A DNA stretch of 64,000 nucleotides from Qipengyuania sp. YIM B01966. GTDB lineage: Bacteria; Pseudomonadota; Alphaproteobacteria; Sphingomonadales; Sphingomonadaceae. The DNA lies in the NCBI RefSeq assembly GCF_016461955.1, contig NZ_JADMNM010000001.1, forward strand, positions 305,598 through 369,597. Direction: 5' to 3'. The notes beneath the pieces are model-generated. The model ran no database searches. It was not told the DNA's origin and worked only from the letters and a program-made list of their open reading frames with translations. This document shows, in pieces, positions 47,541-57,542 of the stretch; the first letter of the stretch is position 1, and the number at the start of each line of letters is the position of its first letter. The position numbers were made by a program, and so were the translations under genes.

Positions 47541-47918
47541 TCAGCTCGCCGTCTTGTCTCTATCGCCGGCGCCCACATCTTGCGCCAGCGGAGCAAGTCG
47601 CGCTTCCGCCGCCGAGGGTGCTGGCGCCGGATCGTCCGCATCTGGCGCCCAGCCAGCTCGGCCATCGCTGGTGGCGGCCTGATCGGGAAACTGCGCCATG
47701 ATGCGCGCGTTCTGCTCGCGCCATTCGCGCTCCATTTCCTCGAGTTCCGCCTCGCGGATCATCGTATCGAGTCCGGCGCGAAAATGACCGGATACCCGGC
47801 GGGCCTTGGCCATCCAGCGCCCCGCCAGCCGCATGGCGCGTGGCATATCCTTCGGCCCGATCACCAGGATCGCGACCACGGCTATCAGCAGCAACTCGCT
47901 GGCGGCGATATCGAACAT
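47541..47918 (-). CDS. tatB: Sec-independent protein translocase TatB
   Basis: TatB forms the substrate-receptor complex with TatC. The 125-residue product has FDIAASELLLIAVVAILVIGPKDMPRAMRLAG (N-terminal helix, hinge with GP, amphipathic helix) followed by a charged coiled-coil region and a Pro/Ala-rich tail. ATG 47918 gives the standard TatB N-terminus (MFDIAASE). Located 18 bases after tatA. Confidence 0.94.
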   Translation of the reverse strand: MFDIAASELLLIAVVAILVIGPKDMPRAMRLAGRWMAKARRVSGHFRAGLDTMIREAELEEMEREWREQNARIMAQFPDQAATSDGRAGWAPDADDPAPAPSAAEARLAPLAQDVGAGDRDKTAS

Positions 47919-47936
47919 GGCCCGAATGCGGGCCAA

Positions 47937-48200
47937 TCAGCGCGGCGGTGTGCTGCGATCCACTGTCTCGCCAGCCACCGCGCTCTGGCGGGCGTCGGGC
48001 GCAGGGGCATCGTGCACGGGGCCTTCCAGTCGCGCGGGCTCGCGGGGTGGGTCGGCGCGTGCCTCGTCGCCCATCCCGTCCTTGAAGCTTTTCACACCCT
48101 TCCCGAAATCACCCATGATTTCGGAAATGCGCCCACGGCCGAACAGCACCAGGACGATCAGGAGAACGATCAGCCAATGCCAGATGGAACTGAAACCCAT
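47937..48200 (-). CDS. tatA: Sec-independent protein translocase TatA
   Basis: TatA oligomerises to form the Tat pore. The 87-residue product has a membrane helix ([17 protein letters not shown]) ending at the FG hinge, then the amphipathic helix [22 protein letters not shown], both hallmarks. GAGGTTATC precedes the ATG. It follows scpB by 42 bases and is the first tat gene of the operon. Confidence 0.96.
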   Translation of the reverse strand: MGFSSIWHWLIVLLIVLVLFGRGRISEIMGDFGKGVKSFKDGMGDEARADPPREPARLEGPVHDAPAPDARQSAVAGETVDRSTPPR

Positions 48201-48242
48201 GATAACCTCCGGGCCGCGGGCAGAGCGCGGCGTTGCATGCGC

Positions 48243-48848
48243 TCAATCTAGGCGCTCATCAGCCGGATTGCCAGCATCGTCATCGCCCAGCACGCTGGCC
48301 ATTGTCTGATCAATCGGTTCGAGCAGCCCGGTAGCGCGCAATTCCTCGATCCCCGGCAGGTCGCGGCGGCTTTCGAGCCCGAAATGATCGAGAAAGGCGG
48401 GCGTCGTGGCATAGATGACCGGCCGCCCAGGGACTTCGCGCCGCCCGGCGGGCCGGACCCATCCCGCCTCCATCAGCACGTCGAGCGTGCCGGGCGAGGT
48501 CTGCACCCCGCGAATCGCCTCGATCTCGGCGCGACTGACAGGTTCGTGATAAGCGACAATCGCCAGCACCTCGGTCGCCGCCCGGCTCAGCCGCCGGTTG
48601 TGCTCGCGTTCCCGGCGCAGGATATGAGCGAGATCGGCGGCGGTCTCGAAATGCCAGCGCCCGCCGCGCTCGACCAGATGAATGCCGCGCGGGGCATAAT
48701 CATCGGCCAGCGCGGCCAGCGCCGCCCGCAAGCTTGCCGGAGGGGCATCCCCCAGATGGGCGGCGAGCGCCTCGACACTCATCGGCTGGTCGCTGGCGAA
48801 CAGCGCCGCCTCGATGGCGCGGGCAAGTTCGTCGGGCGCGTCGATCAT
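48243..48848 (-). CDS. scpB: Segregation and condensation protein ScpB
   Basis: ScpB forms the SMC-ScpA-ScpB condensin that compacts and segregates the chromosome. The 201-residue product has two winged-helix domains: LARAIEAALFASDQPMSVEALAAHLGD and RLSRAATEVLAIVAYHEPVSRAEIEAIRGV, then GRPVIYATTPAFLDHFGLESRRDLPGIEEL. The ATG at 48848 overlaps the scpA stop (ATGA). Confidence 0.95.
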   Translation of the reverse strand: MIDAPDELARAIEAALFASDQPMSVEALAAHLGDAPPASLRAALAALADDYAPRGIHLVERGGRWHFETAADLAHILRREREHNRRLSRAATEVLAIVAYHEPVSRAEIEAIRGVQTSPGTLDVLMEAGWVRPAGRREVPGRPVIYATTPAFLDHFGLESRRDLPGIEELRATGLLEPIDQTMASVLGDDDAGNPADERLD

Positions 48849-49642
48849 GCCACCGCCCGGCGCAGCGCCAGCGGCCCGAACGGAGCGTCCTGTGCGATCT
48901 CTGCCCGCCCCAGCCGCGCCAGTTCGAGCATCGCGACGAAGCTGGACGCGAGCGCCGATTTGCGCAGGCGTGGGTCGCCGGCGGTCGGCAGGAACTCCTC
49001 GATCCGGATCCAGTCCACGCGCACGCCCAGCATGGCCGAAACCCGCTCGAGCGCGGTCTCCAGCGTCATCACCGGACGCTCGCGCACCATGTGGACCGCA
49101 GGGGCGGTGCGCGCGCGAACGTGCCCGTAGGCCTGCACCAGCGCAAACCAGTCGCACGACCAGTTGGTCTTGCGGTCGGTCCGCAAACCCTCGGGCGCAC
49201 CCCGCAGAAAGACATCGCGTCCAAGCCGGTCGCGCGCCATCAACCGTGCCGCTGCCTCGCGCATCGCCCCCAGCCGCTGCAGGCGGAGTTGCAGGCGCAA
49301 GGCCAGCTCTTCAGGGCTGGGGTCCTCCTGCTCCTCCTTGGGCAGCAGCATGGCGGATTTGAGGTAAGCGAGCCAGGCGGCCATCACCAGATAATCGGCC
49401 GCCAGTTCCAATCGCAAAGCCTCGGCCCGCTCGATATAGTCGAGATACTGATCGACTAGGGCGAGGATCGAGATTGCCCGCAAATCGACCCGCTGGCGCC
49501 GCGCGAGATCGAGCAGCAGGTCGAGCGGTCCCTCCCATCCGTCAAGCTCGAGATACAGCGCATCGTCGCTATTTGTCGGACGCGGCCAGAGCGGCGCATC
49601 GGAGTCCTCACCATGCGCCGCAAGAGCCGTGTCCTCGCTCAT
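48845..49642 (-). CDS. scpA: Segregation and condensation protein ScpA
   Basis: ScpA is the kleisin subunit of the SMC complex. The 265-residue product has the kleisin N-terminal motif LELDGWEGPLDLLLDLARRQRVDLRAISILALVDQYLDYI, followed by LAADYLVMAAWLAYLKSAMLLP, and a C-terminal winged-helix segment (SSFVAMLELARLGRAEIAQDAPFGPL). It overlaps nagZ upstream and scpB downstream, each by ATGA. Confidence 0.95.
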   Translation of the reverse strand: MSEDTALAAHGEDSDAPLWPRPTNSDDALYLELDGWEGPLDLLLDLARRQRVDLRAISILALVDQYLDYIERAEALRLELAADYLVMAAWLAYLKSAMLLPKEEQEDPSPEELALRLQLRLQRLGAMREAAARLMARDRLGRDVFLRGAPEGLRTDRKTNWSCDWFALVQAYGHVRARTAPAVHMVRERPVMTLETALERVSAMLGVRVDWIRIEEFLPTAGDPRLRKSALASSFVAMLELARLGRAEIAQDAPFGPLALRRAVA

Positions 49643-50661
49643 GCTTTCAGCCCCGCAGCGGCCAGCAACGCATCGCGGGTTGCCAGCAATGCTTCGGCGG
49701 GGGGCGTTTCGCGCGCGGTGCCCGTGCCCGCCAGCGCCCGATCAAGGCGAGCCCTGGTTTCGTCGGTGGGAGGCGGACAATCGGCCGCAATGGCTGCCAT
49801 ATCTGCCATCTTCGCCCAGCAATTGAGCACCAGATCGCACCCCGCCGCGAGCGCGCGCACGGCCCGCTCGGCAATCGTCCCGTCGAGCGCCTCCATATCG
49901 ATATCGTCGGTCAGCAGCAGCCCGTCGAATCCGATGCGCTGGCGGATGATGCCGCGAATGATGGTTGGCGACAGGGTGGCGGGCAGAGCGTCGTCCCAGG
50001 CGGTGAACAGCAGGTGCCCAGTCATCCCCACCGGCGCGTTGCGCAGTGTGGCAAACGGGGCGAGGTCGATTTCCAGCTCCTCCGCGCTTGCCGTCACGCG
50101 GGGCAGCTCCTTGTGCGTGTCGGCCAGCGACCGGCCATGGCCCGGCATATGCTTGATGCAGCCGGCAACCCCCGCCCGTGCCAGCCCGTCGAGGATGGCG
50201 CGGCCGAGCGCCGCCACGCGCAACGGCTCTGAACCCAGCGCGCGGTCGCCGATCACGTCGTGTGCGCCGGGCTGGCGCACGTCGAGCGAGGGGTGGCAAT
50301 CGACGGTGATGCCGACCTCGGCGAGGTCGCGGCCAAGCAGTTCCGCATTCGCCCGCGCGGCTTCAATCGCACTGGCCGGCGCAACATCGTACAACCGGTC
50401 AAACAGCTCCCCGGGCGGAAAGGCAGCCCATTCGGGCGGCTTCATCCGCGCCACCCGGCCGCCCTCCTGATCGATGCAAATAAACAGGTGATCGGTGCCG
50501 TGAAGCTCGCGCAGACTGTCGGTCAGCGCCCGCACCTGCGCGCGGTCGGCAATGTTGCGGCCGAACAGGATGTAGCCCGCCGGGCGCGCTTCGCGGAAGA
50601 AGGCGCGTTCGTCGGCGTTCATCACCGTCGAGGCGAGGCCGAAGATGGCGGGTGTCATCAT
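49639..50661 (-). CDS. nagZ: Beta-N-acetylhexosaminidase NagZ
   Basis: NagZ (GH3) removes GlcNAc from anhydro-muropeptides during cytoplasmic cell-wall recycling, and in some species its products signal beta-lactamase induction. The 340-residue product has ARPAGYILFGRNIADR, IDQEGGRVARM, the motif KHMPGHGRSLADTHKELP with the catalytic histidine, and the nucleophile aspartate in LLLTDDIDMEAL. Two adjacent ATGs (50661, 50658) are possible starts. It continues into scpA with ATGA overlap. Confidence 0.95.
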   Translation of the reverse strand: MMTPAIFGLASTVMNADERAFFREARPAGYILFGRNIADRAQVRALTDSLRELHGTDHLFICIDQEGGRVARMKPPEWAAFPPGELFDRLYDVAPASAIEAARANAELLGRDLAEVGITVDCHPSLDVRQPGAHDVIGDRALGSEPLRVAALGRAILDGLARAGVAGCIKHMPGHGRSLADTHKELPRVTASAEELEIDLAPFATLRNAPVGMTGHLLFTAWDDALPATLSPTIIRGIIRQRIGFDGLLLTDDIDMEALDGTIAERAVRALAAGCDLVLNCWAKMADMAAIAADCPPPTDETRARLDRALAGTGTARETPPAEALLATRDALLAAAGLKA

Positions 50662-50725
50662 GGCAAGCTCGCAGCAAGCCCGCTCAGCGGCAAGTGCAGG
50701 CGCGGTGGGGCTTGTGCAAAACGGC

Positions 50726-51397
50726 TCAGCGCTTCACCTGGCAGGCGATGCCGTCCGCCTTGAGCGCGTCGCACAGGGCGCGCGCAGACGCCTCGTTGCC
50801 GGCCACCGCCTGCAGCCGGTAGACAGTGCCGATATCGGCCTGACCCTGCACGATGCGGTGGCGCACACCGGCCAGCGCGTCGGTCTGCCGCACAAGGCTG
50901 GCCCAGCCGGCTTCGGCCGTCTCGCGGTTCGAATAGGCGCCGACCTGCACCCCGATACCGGGCGCGGCAGGGGCCTCGGTTGCACTCGGCGCGGCGGTGG
51001 GGGCCGGGCTGGCGGTGGCCCGCTCGATCGCCGGGCGCGGCGCGTCGCGCTGGGCAAGTTGGCCTTCGCGCGTGCCACCTTCGGCGATAACCGGGGCAAC
51101 ATCGCCGGTGCCAGCGAATTCCTTGCCCCCCGGATCGCTCGGCCGGACCTTGTACGGCCCCGGCGGCGCGGCGACGACGCTGCCATCGGCCACCACCTCG
51201 CTGGCGGTGCTCCGGTTGGTCGCCCACCAGATTCCGCCAACCAGCGCCGCCAGCGCGAGGAGGGCCATGAGGGCGTAGGGCAGGATCGACGGGCTGCGGG
51301 CTTCTACCTCGTCATCACCCGTATCGAGCCACGGCAGCGCGGCGTCATCGTCTGCAAGGTCGAGCCGGCTTTCGGTGTTGTAGGGGTCGCCCATCAT
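50726..51397 (-). CDS. SPOR-domain membrane protein
   Basis: The 223-residue product has an acidic cytoplasmic N-terminus, one membrane helix at about residues 39-59 (ILPYALMALLALAALVGGIWW), a Pro/Ala-rich periplasmic linker and a C-terminal SPOR domain (GIGVQVGAYSNRETAEAGWASLVRQTDAL...YRLQAVAGNEASARALCDALKADGIACQVKR). SPOR domains bind denuded glycan strands at the septum, so it probably joins the divisome like FtsN or DedD. GGAGGAG precedes several start options (GTG 51400, ATG 51397, ATG 51394). It is coupled to argS and lies 64 bases before nagZ. Confidence 0.88.
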   Translation of the reverse strand: MMGDPYNTESRLDLADDDAALPWLDTGDDEVEARSPSILPYALMALLALAALVGGIWWATNRSTASEVVADGSVVAAPPGPYKVRPSDPGGKEFAGTGDVAPVIAEGGTREGQLAQRDAPRPAIERATASPAPTAAPSATEAPAAPGIGVQVGAYSNRETAEAGWASLVRQTDALAGVRHRIVQGQADIGTVYRLQAVAGNEASARALCDALKADGIACQVKR

Positions 51398-53169
51398 CAC
51401 ATCTCCTCCACCGCGGCGACGCCCAGGATCGCCAGCCCGTTGGCCACAATCTGCCCGATTTGCGCGGCGAGGAACAGCCGTGCGCGCGTCAATTCGGCAT
51501 CATCGGCGACGATCATCCGCCGCGCCGGATCGTCATTCCCGGCATTCCAGAAGGCATGGAACTCAGCCGCGAGATCGTAGAGATAGAACGCCACCCGGTG
51601 CGGCTCCCGCGCCAGCGCGGCCGCCTCGACCACGCGCGGAAACTGCGCCGCGGCGCGCACCAGCGCCCAGTCTCCGGCCCCCAGCCGCGCAAGGCCCGCC
51701 GACGCGCCGTCAGGGGCCAGCCCCTCTGCGGCGGCCTTGCGCAAGGTCGAATGGACCCGCGCGCTGGCGTACTGGACGTAGAATACCGGATTGTCCTTCG
51801 AGGCTTCGACGACCTTGTCGAAATCGAAATCCATCTGCGCGTCGGGCTTCCTCGTCAGCATGGTGAAGCGCACGACATCCTTGCCGACCATCTCGACCAC
51901 GTCGGCCAGCGTCACGAAATTGCCCGCGCGCTTGCTCATCTTGAACGGCTGCCCGCCCTTCAGCAGCTGGACCATCTGCACCAGCTTGACCTCGAACGGC
52001 TTGGGCGCGGCGCCGTCCGCCCCGGTCAGCGCCGCGACCGCAGCCTTGATCCGCTTGACCGTTCCGGCATGATCCGCGCCCCAGATATCGACCAGCGCAT
52101 CGGCGGTCTGTGCCTTTTGGAAATGATAGGCGAGATCGGCCCCGAAATAGGTCCAGCTCCCGTCCGATTTGCGGATCGGGCGGTCCTGATCATCGCCGAA
52201 ACGGGTCGAGCGAAACAGCGGCAGCTCGACCGGCTCCCAATCCTCGGCCACCTTGCCCTTGGGCGCTTCGAGCACGCCATCATAGACCAGATCATGCGCC
52301 CGCAGCCACGCCTCGGCCTCGGCCGGCTTGCCCGACGCGTGCAACGCCGCTTCGGAGGCGAAGACATCATGCGAGATGCCAAGCTGGGCCAGGTCGTCGC
52401 GGATCATCGCCATCATCGCGTCCACCGCGCGCGCGCGGAACAGCGCCAGCCATTCGCCTCCGGGGGCGGTGGCATAGCGATCGCCGAACTCGGCGGCGAG
52501 CGCGCGCCCTACCGGCACTAGATAGTCGCCGGGATAGAGCCCTTCGCCGACCGGACCGGTCGTCTCGCCTAACGCCTCTCGGTAGCGGTGATGCACCGAG
52601 CGGGCGAGCACATCAACCTGCCCGCCGGCATCGTTGATGTAATATTCGCGGATCACCCGATGCCCGGCAAATTCGAGCAGGCTGGCGAGCGCATCGCCCA
52701 CCACCGCGCCGCGGCAATGGCCCATATGCATCGGCCCGGTCGGATTAGCCGAGACATATTCGATATTGACCGTACTGCCCCCGCCCAGCGCCGAGCGGCC
52801 ATAATCCGCCCCCAGCGCGGCGATAGCCGTCAGTTCGCGCTGCCAGACATCGTCCGCCAGTCGCAGATTAATGAAGCCGGGGCCGGCAATGCTCGCTTCG
52901 ACCACATCGGGGTCGGCGGCGAGGCGTGTGGTGATCGCTTCGGCCAGCGCGCGCGGATTGGTGCCGGCCTGCTTTGCCAGCACCATCGCCGCGTTGGTGG
53001 CGAGGTCACCATGCGCCGGATCGCGCGGCGGTTCGACCGTCACGGCGGCAAGGTCGACGCCCGCCGGCAGCACGCCATCCGCTTCCAGCGCGTGCAATAC
53101 CGTGCGCAGCCGCGCGGTGAAGGCGGCGAACAGGGTCTGGGGGGCGGCGCTTTCGGCTGGCTCGGACAT
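51397..53169 (-). CDS. argS: Arginyl-tRNA synthetase
   Basis: ArgS charges tRNA-Arg. The 590-residue class I enzyme has the N-terminal Add1 domain, the HIGH-like motif [56 protein letters not shown], and the KMSKS-type loop [18 protein letters not shown], followed by the DALR anticodon domain ([14 protein letters not shown]). Start ATG 53169 lacks a Shine-Dalgarno sequence and has a GCTACCGG box nine bases upstream. Confidence 0.97.
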   Translation of the reverse strand: MSEPAESAAPQTLFAAFTARLRTVLHALEADGVLPAGVDLAAVTVEPPRDPAHGDLATNAAMVLAKQAGTNPRALAEAITTRLAADPDVVEASIAGPGFINLRLADDVWQRELTAIAALGADYGRSALGGGSTVNIEYVSANPTGPMHMGHCRGAVVGDALASLLEFAGHRVIREYYINDAGGQVDVLARSVHHRYREALGETTGPVGEGLYPGDYLVPVGRALAAEFGDRYATAPGGEWLALFRARAVDAMMAMIRDDLAQLGISHDVFASEAALHASGKPAEAEAWLRAHDLVYDGVLEAPKGKVAEDWEPVELPLFRSTRFGDDQDRPIRKSDGSWTYFGADLAYHFQKAQTADALVDIWGADHAGTVKRIKAAVAALTGADGAAPKPFEVKLVQMVQLLKGGQPFKMSKRAGNFVTLADVVEMVGKDVVRFTMLTRKPDAQMDFDFDKVVEASKDNPVFYVQYASARVHSTLRKAAAEGLAPDGASAGLARLGAGDWALVRAAAQFPRVVEAAALAREPHRVAFYLYDLAAEFHAFWNAGNDDPARRMIVADDAELTRARLFLAAQIGQIVANGLAILGVAAVEEM

Positions 53170-53177
53170 GGCCCGCG

Positions 53178-53185
53178 CCGGTAGC
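53178..53185 (-). promoter_or_regulatory. -10-like GCTACCGG before argS
   Basis: GCTACCGG ends about nine bases from the argS ATG, within the 53-base gap to the upstream lipoprotein gene. It fits the GCTA core only; the -35 is not clear. Confidence 0.25.
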
Positions 53186-53222
53186 CGATTGCGCGCGCGC
53201 GGGAAAGGGGCCGGCTGCCCCC

Positions 53223-53891
53223 TCAGCGCGTGGCGTTATAGCCCAGCTGCGCGTCGGTCAGGTGGAAGCCGACCAGCAGTTCGAAACTCGCGCGGGCAAG
53301 CGCGGCGCGCACTTCGGGTTCGGTCATCGGATCGACCGCTGCCTCCTGGTCGCCGGCGCGGCGTTCGCGCGTGATGCGTTCGCGGATCTCGGCGGGCAGG
53401 GTGGCTTCGGCGCGGTCGATATACGCGCCGGCCTGGGCGGAGGCACGGGCGCGTTCCTGGCCGTCGGCGAAGTCGAGCACCACAGTGCCCACCCGCTTCG
53501 ACACGACCGCGCTGCCGCCGCGCAGCACGGTGACGAAATAGGGCAGTTCGACCCGCCGCGCGCCCCGCGTGTCGGTGCGCCGCGCAAGCACGTCGAAGCT
53601 CGCCTGCGAATAGACCTTGTCGCCCGATTCGTTGCACGTCGGGCGGACATTGGTCATCGCTGCGACCACGTCGATATTGTCGGCCGTGGCGCCCGCAGCA
53701 GGGCTGCGGAAGGTGGTGATGTCGCCGGTATAGTCGGGAATGCCAACCGCCGGGCAGGCGGTGCGGACCGCGGTAATGCCGACCCCGTCCGACAGCACCA
53801 GCTCGCCCGGCTTGGCGCAGCCTGCCAGCATGGTGAGGGTAAGGAGCCCCGCCCCGACCAGACGCCCTGACCCGACCATACGCATTGTCAT
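53223..53891 (-). CDS. Conserved lipoprotein of unknown function
   Basis: The 222-residue product has a lipoprotein signal peptide ending LAGC (about residue 24). The mature part has [21 protein letters not shown] and [29 protein letters not shown], a beta-rich fold with two cysteines that may pair, and an Arg/Glu-rich C-terminal helix. No known domain is recognised. ATG 53891 has AAGGGA six bases upstream and is preferred over a TTG at 53897. It is 53 bases upstream of argS in the same direction. Envelope location is well supported, function unknown. Confidence 0.7.
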   Translation of the reverse strand: MTMRMVGSGRLVGAGLLTLTMLAGCAKPGELVLSDGVGITAVRTACPAVGIPDYTGDITTFRSPAAGATADNIDVVAAMTNVRPTCNESGDKVYSQASFDVLARRTDTRGARRVELPYFVTVLRGGSAVVSKRVGTVVLDFADGQERARASAQAGAYIDRAEATLPAEIRERITRERRAGDQEAAVDPMTEPEVRAALARASFELLVGFHLTDAQLGYNATR

Positions 53892-53971
53892 CAGCAATCC
53901 CTTTATTGAGCGCGGCGGCCTCGGGCCCCGGCGCAGTTCGCGTGCAGCCCTAGCCCGCGCCGCGCCGCTAC

Positions 53972-53979
53972 GCTAGAGG
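53972..53979 (+). promoter_or_regulatory. -10-like GCTAGAGG before ispH
   Basis: GCTAGAGG matches GCTANA of the alphaproteobacterial -10 and ends seven bases before the ATG at 53987. The intervening GGGGCGT could serve as a weak ribosome site. Confidence 0.35.
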
Positions 53980-53986
53980 GGGGCGT

Positions 53987-54988
53987 ATGAACGCCGCCTT
54001 CACTCCTGCCGCCCTGCCCCTGCCCCAAGCGGACCATAATGGCGATGCTGCGCGCCCCGCGCTCGAGGTGCTGGTGGCCGCGCCGCGGGGCTTTTGCGCC
54101 GGGGTCGACCGGGCGATCGAGATCGTCGAGCGCGCGCTGGCCCGGTATGGCGCGCCGGTCTTCGTGCGGCACGAAATCGTCCACAACCGTTTCGTGGTCG
54201 ATACGCTGAAGGCCAAGGGCGCGGTGTTTGTCGATGAGCTCGACAAGGTGCCCGATGGCGCGCCGGTGGTATTCAGCGCGCATGGCGTACCCAAAGCAGT
54301 CCCGGCCGAGGCCGACCGGCGCGGGCTCGACTGGCTCGATGCGACCTGCCCGCTGGTCAGCAAGGTCCACCGCCAGGCCGAACGGCTTATCGAAAAAGGC
54401 GTGCATATCCTGTTCATCGGCCATGCCGGCCATCCCGAGGTGATCGGGACGATGGGGCAGGTGCCGGCCGGGTCGATCACGCTGGTCGAGGACGAGAGTG
54501 ACGTGGCGACGCTGGAATTCGCCTCCGATGCGCCGCTTGGCTACCTGACCCAGACTACATTGTCGGTGGAAGATACCGCGCACATTATCGCTGCGCTGCA
54601 CGCGCGCTTTCCCGCGATTGTCGCCCCGAAGGCGGATGACATCTGCTATGCCACCAGCAACCGTCAGGCGGCGATCAAACAGATCGCTCCGGCGGCCGAT
54701 CTCGTGCTGGTGATCGGTGCGCCCAATTCATCCAACTCGCTGCGGCTGGTCGAGGTGGCCGAACGGTGCGGCACGTCGGCGCGCCTGATCCAGCGCGCGG
54801 ACGAAATCGCGCCTGAATGGCTGGCGGGGGTCGGCACGCTTGGCCTCACCGCCGGCGCGTCGGCGCCCGAGGCGCTGGTGCGCGAGGTGCTCGACCGGCT
54901 GGCGCTGTGGCGCACCGTCATCACGCGCGAGATTGTCACCGCAGAAGAGCGCATCACCTTCAAGCTGCCCCGCCAGCTCGCCGACTGA
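53987..54988 (+). CDS. ispH: 4-Hydroxy-3-methylbut-2-enyl diphosphate reductase IspH (LytB)
   Basis: IspH performs the last step of the MEP isoprenoid pathway, giving IPP and DMAPP. The 333-residue product carries the three Fe-S ligands Cys37 ([11 protein letters not shown]), Cys121 ([11 protein letters not shown]) and Cys220 ([11 protein letters not shown]), with [28 protein letters not shown], and the active-site TLSVEDT and [12 protein letters not shown] motifs. It starts the ispH-thrB-rnhA operon; thrB begins three bases after its stop. Confidence 0.96.
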   Translation: MNAAFTPAALPLPQADHNGDAARPALEVLVAAPRGFCAGVDRAIEIVERALARYGAPVFVRHEIVHNRFVVDTLKAKGAVFVDELDKVPDGAPVVFSAHGVPKAVPAEADRRGLDWLDATCPLVSKVHRQAERLIEKGVHILFIGHAGHPEVIGTMGQVPAGSITLVEDESDVATLEFASDAPLGYLTQTTLSVEDTAHIIAALHARFPAIVAPKADDICYATSNRQAAIKQIAPAADLVLVIGAPNSSNSLRLVEVAERCGTSARLIQRADEIAPEWLAGVGTLGLTAGASAPEALVREVLDRLALWRTVITREIVTAEERITFKLPRQLAD

Positions 54989-54991
54989 GCG

Positions 54992-55975
54992 GTGGCGGTT
55001 TACACCCAGCTCGGCGCGGAAGCGATCGCCGCGCTGGTTGGCGCCTACGATATCGGCGCACTGGTTTCGGCCAAGGGCATCGCGGAAGGGGTGTCGAACT
55101 CCAATTGGCTGATCGAGACGACGGGCGCGGACAGCGCTGGGGCCAACAGGGGCGCGCGGTTCATTCTGACGCTTTATGAACGGCGCATCGACCTCGCCGA
55201 TCTGCCGTTCTTCCTCGGCCTGCTCGACCATCTGGCGGCCGAAGGCTGCCCGGTGCCTGCGACGATCCATGACCGCGCCGGCGCGGCGATCCGCGAGGTG
55301 GCGGGCAAGAAGGCCGCGCTGATCGAGTTCCTGCCCGGCATCTCGCCCACCCGGCCCAATGCGGCGCAGGCCCATGCGGTCGGCGCGGCGCTGGCGCAGG
55401 TGCATCTGGCGGCGCAGGATTTCCCGCTGCGGCGGGCCAATGCGCTGGATATTACGCATACTGCGCGCGCGCTTGAGCGTTGCGGGGCGCAGGCGCTAGG
55501 CAATATCGACCCGACGCTGGCGGGCCTTGCCGATGCCGCGGCAGGGCTGGCGGCGCGCTGGCCGCACGATCTGCCGCGCTCGATCTGCCATACCGACCTG
55601 TTCCCCGACAATGTGCTGCTGCGCGGCGATGATGTGGCCGGGCTGATCGACTTCTATTTCGCTGCCGAAGAGGCGATGGCCTATGACCTCGCGGTCACGC
55701 ACGCGGCCTGGTGCTTCGATCCCGCCGGCACGCGGTTTGAACCCGAACTGGGGAGCGCGCTAATCGCGGGGTATGACAGCCGGCGCCCGCTGGAGCCGCA
55801 CGAGCGGGCGTGCCTGCCGCTGCTAGCCGAGGGGGCGTGCCTGCGCTTTGTCGCCAGCCGGGCAGAAGACTGGCTCGACACTCCCACCAGCGCGCAGGTC
55901 GCGCGCAAGGATCCGCTGGATTTCGCCCGGCGCTGGCGCTTTTATGCCGAAAACGGCGCACAGGCCTTCGCCTGA
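54992..55975 (+). CDS. thrB: Homoserine kinase ThrB
   Basis: This homoserine kinase phosphorylates homoserine in threonine synthesis and belongs to the aminoglycoside-phosphotransferase-fold (ThrB type II) group, not the GHMP kinases. The 327-residue product has [38 protein letters not shown], the catalytic [27 protein letters not shown], and a C-terminal helical region. It starts at GTG three bases after ispH and lies 28 bases before rnhA, an order widespread in alphaproteobacteria. Confidence 0.94.
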   Translation: MAVYTQLGAEAIAALVGAYDIGALVSAKGIAEGVSNSNWLIETTGADSAGANRGARFILTLYERRIDLADLPFFLGLLDHLAAEGCPVPATIHDRAGAAIREVAGKKAALIEFLPGISPTRPNAAQAHAVGAALAQVHLAAQDFPLRRANALDITHTARALERCGAQALGNIDPTLAGLADAAAGLAARWPHDLPRSICHTDLFPDNVLLRGDDVAGLIDFYFAAEEAMAYDLAVTHAAWCFDPAGTRFEPELGSALIAGYDSRRPLEPHERACLPLLAEGACLRFVASRAEDWLDTPTSAQVARKDPLDFARRWRFYAENGAQAFA

Positions 55976-55987
55976 CCGCCAGCGCGG

Positions 55988-55995
55988 GCTAAGGG
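55988..55995 (+). promoter_or_regulatory. -10-like GCTAAGGG before rnhA
   Basis: GCTAAGGG ends eight bases before the rnhA ATG. CTGACCG about nine bases upstream is a possible -35, overlapping the thrB stop. It may give rnhA its own, leaderless transcript besides the operon one. Confidence 0.35.
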
Positions 55996-56003
55996 GCGGC
56001 GCG

Positions 56004-56450
56004 ATGAAACAGGTCGAATTGTTCACCGACGGTGCCTGCAAGGGCAATCCCGGCCCCGGCGGGTGGGGCGCGCTGCTGCGGATGGGGCGCCACGAGAAGG
56101 AACTGTCGGGCGGCGAGCGCGATACGACCAATAACCGGATGGAAATGACCGCCGCCATTCGCGGGCTCGCCGCGCTGATCGAGCCGTGCGAGGTTGCGCT
56201 GCACACCGACAGCAAATATCTGATCGACGGGATCACACGCTGGGTGCACGGCTGGCAGAAGAATGGCTGGGTCAATGCCAGCAAGAAGCCGGTCCGCAAT
56301 GCCGATCTGTGGCACGAACTGATCGAACAGACCGGGCGTCACCGGGTCCACTGGCACTGGGTCAAGGGCCATGCCGGGCACCCCGAGAACGAACGCGTCG
56401 ACACGCTCGCCAGTGCGGCGGCCGAAGCGCAGGCGGCACTACGCGGCTAG
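56004..56450 (+). CDS. rnhA: Ribonuclease HI
   Basis: RNase HI removes RNA from RNA-DNA hybrids. The 148-residue product has [20 protein letters not shown] (Asp9), [12 protein letters not shown] (Glu), [11 protein letters not shown] (Asp) and the late [14 protein letters not shown] (His and Asp), the full catalytic set, with the basic handle [22 protein letters not shown] 56004 gives the standard N-terminus. Its 3' end overlaps the convergent oxidoreductase gene by 12 bases. Confidence 0.96.
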   Translation: MKQVELFTDGACKGNPGPGGWGALLRMGRHEKELSGGERDTTNNRMEMTAAIRGLAALIEPCEVALHTDSKYLIDGITRWVHGWQKNGWVNASKKPVRNADLWHELIEQTGRHRVHWHWVKGHAGHPENERVDTLASAAAEAQAALRG

Positions 56451-57542
56451 CCGGTCGGGGGCGTAAAGCGCCGGATCGAGCCGGTCGGTCAGAGAGTCGC
56501 GGGGAGCACCGGCGAGAAGTTGCGCGGTCAGCCGGGCGGCCGCCGGCGCGGTCTGGATGCCGAAGCCGCCCTGCCCGGCAAACCACACGAACGCCCCGTC
56601 GCGCGGGTCGCGGCCGTAGACGGGCAGCCGGTCGGGGGCAAAGCTGCGAAGTCCTGCCCAGCGATGCTCGATTGCCGCGACCGGCCAGTCGGCCACCTCG
56701 CCGAAACGATGGAGGGCGAGCGCCACGTCCAGTTCCTCCGCCGCCGCATCGCAGGGTGCGGACGGGGTTTCGTCATGCGGCGAGAGCCACAGCCGCGCGC
56801 CATCGGGGCGGAAATAGAAACTGCCATCCATTCCGATGACCAGCGGCAGATCGGGCGGCGGCGGCGGATCGACGCGCAATTGCACCATCGTGCGCCGCAG
56901 CGGGGTGATGCCAAGCTGCCCGATACCGGCAAGGCGCGCGACCTCGTCGGCCCAGGCCCCGGCCGCGTTGACCAGCGTGCCGCACTCCGCGGCCACCCCG
57001 CGCCCGGCGAGCCGCCAGCCCGCGGCGGTGCGCGTAACCTCATCAATTCGCGCATTCGGATGCAACGTAACGCCGCTCGCCCGCGCGCGCGCGAGGTAGT
57101 GCGCGTGCAGCGTGGCGACGTCGATATCGGCGCAGGCCGGCTGCCACACCCCTTCATCCCACCCCTCGCGCAGTCCGGGCACCCGCGCGGCGAGCTGCGC
57201 CCGGTTCAACGGGTGCAGCGCTACCCCGCTGCCGGCGTAGGCGGCGAGGAAATTCGCCACGGCCGCATCCTCCCCCGGCGGTGCGAGGTAGAGCGCGCCG
57301 CGCGGCGCGAGGACGCCGCACTCGGCGAGATACGGGCCGGACGCCTGCGTCAGCGGGACAATCTGCGGTCCGCCATAGCACTCGTCCCAGAACGCGGCCG
57401 AGCGGCCGGTGGCATGATAGCCGGGCTGCGGCTCCGCCTCGAACACGGCGATCCGCTCCTGCGGAAGCAACGCGGCAAGTTCGGCGGCGAGGCTGGCCCC
57501 GGCGATTCCGGCGCCGATGATCGCGATGTCGGCTGTCAGCAT
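56439..57542 (-). CDS. FAD-dependent oxidoreductase (DAO family)
   Basis: The 367-residue product has the dinucleotide-binding [35 protein letters not shown], a central [17 protein letters not shown] and the C-terminal [19 protein letters not shown] and [19 protein letters not shown] motif, placing it in the glycine/D-amino-acid oxidase family. The substrate is unknown; related proteins act on D-amino acids, sarcosine or glycerol phosphate. ATG 57542 overlaps the hydrolase stop by one base. Coupled to the alpha/beta hydrolase upstream. Confidence 0.88.
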   Translation of the reverse strand: MLTADIAIIGAGIAGASLAAELAALLPQERIAVFEAEPQPGYHATGRSAAFWDECYGGPQIVPLTQASGPYLAECGVLAPRGALYLAPPGEDAAVANFLAAYAGSGVALHPLNRAQLAARVPGLREGWDEGVWQPACADIDVATLHAHYLARARASGVTLHPNARIDEVTRTAAGWRLAGRGVAAECGTLVNAAGAWADEVARLAGIGQLGITPLRRTMVQLRVDPPPPPDLPLVIGMDGSFYFRPDGARLWLSPHDETPSAPCDAAAEELDVALALHRFGEVADWPVAAIEHRWAGLRSFAPDRLPVYGRDPRDGAFVWFAGQGGFGIQTAPAAARLTAQLLAGAPRDSLTDRLDPALYAPDRLAA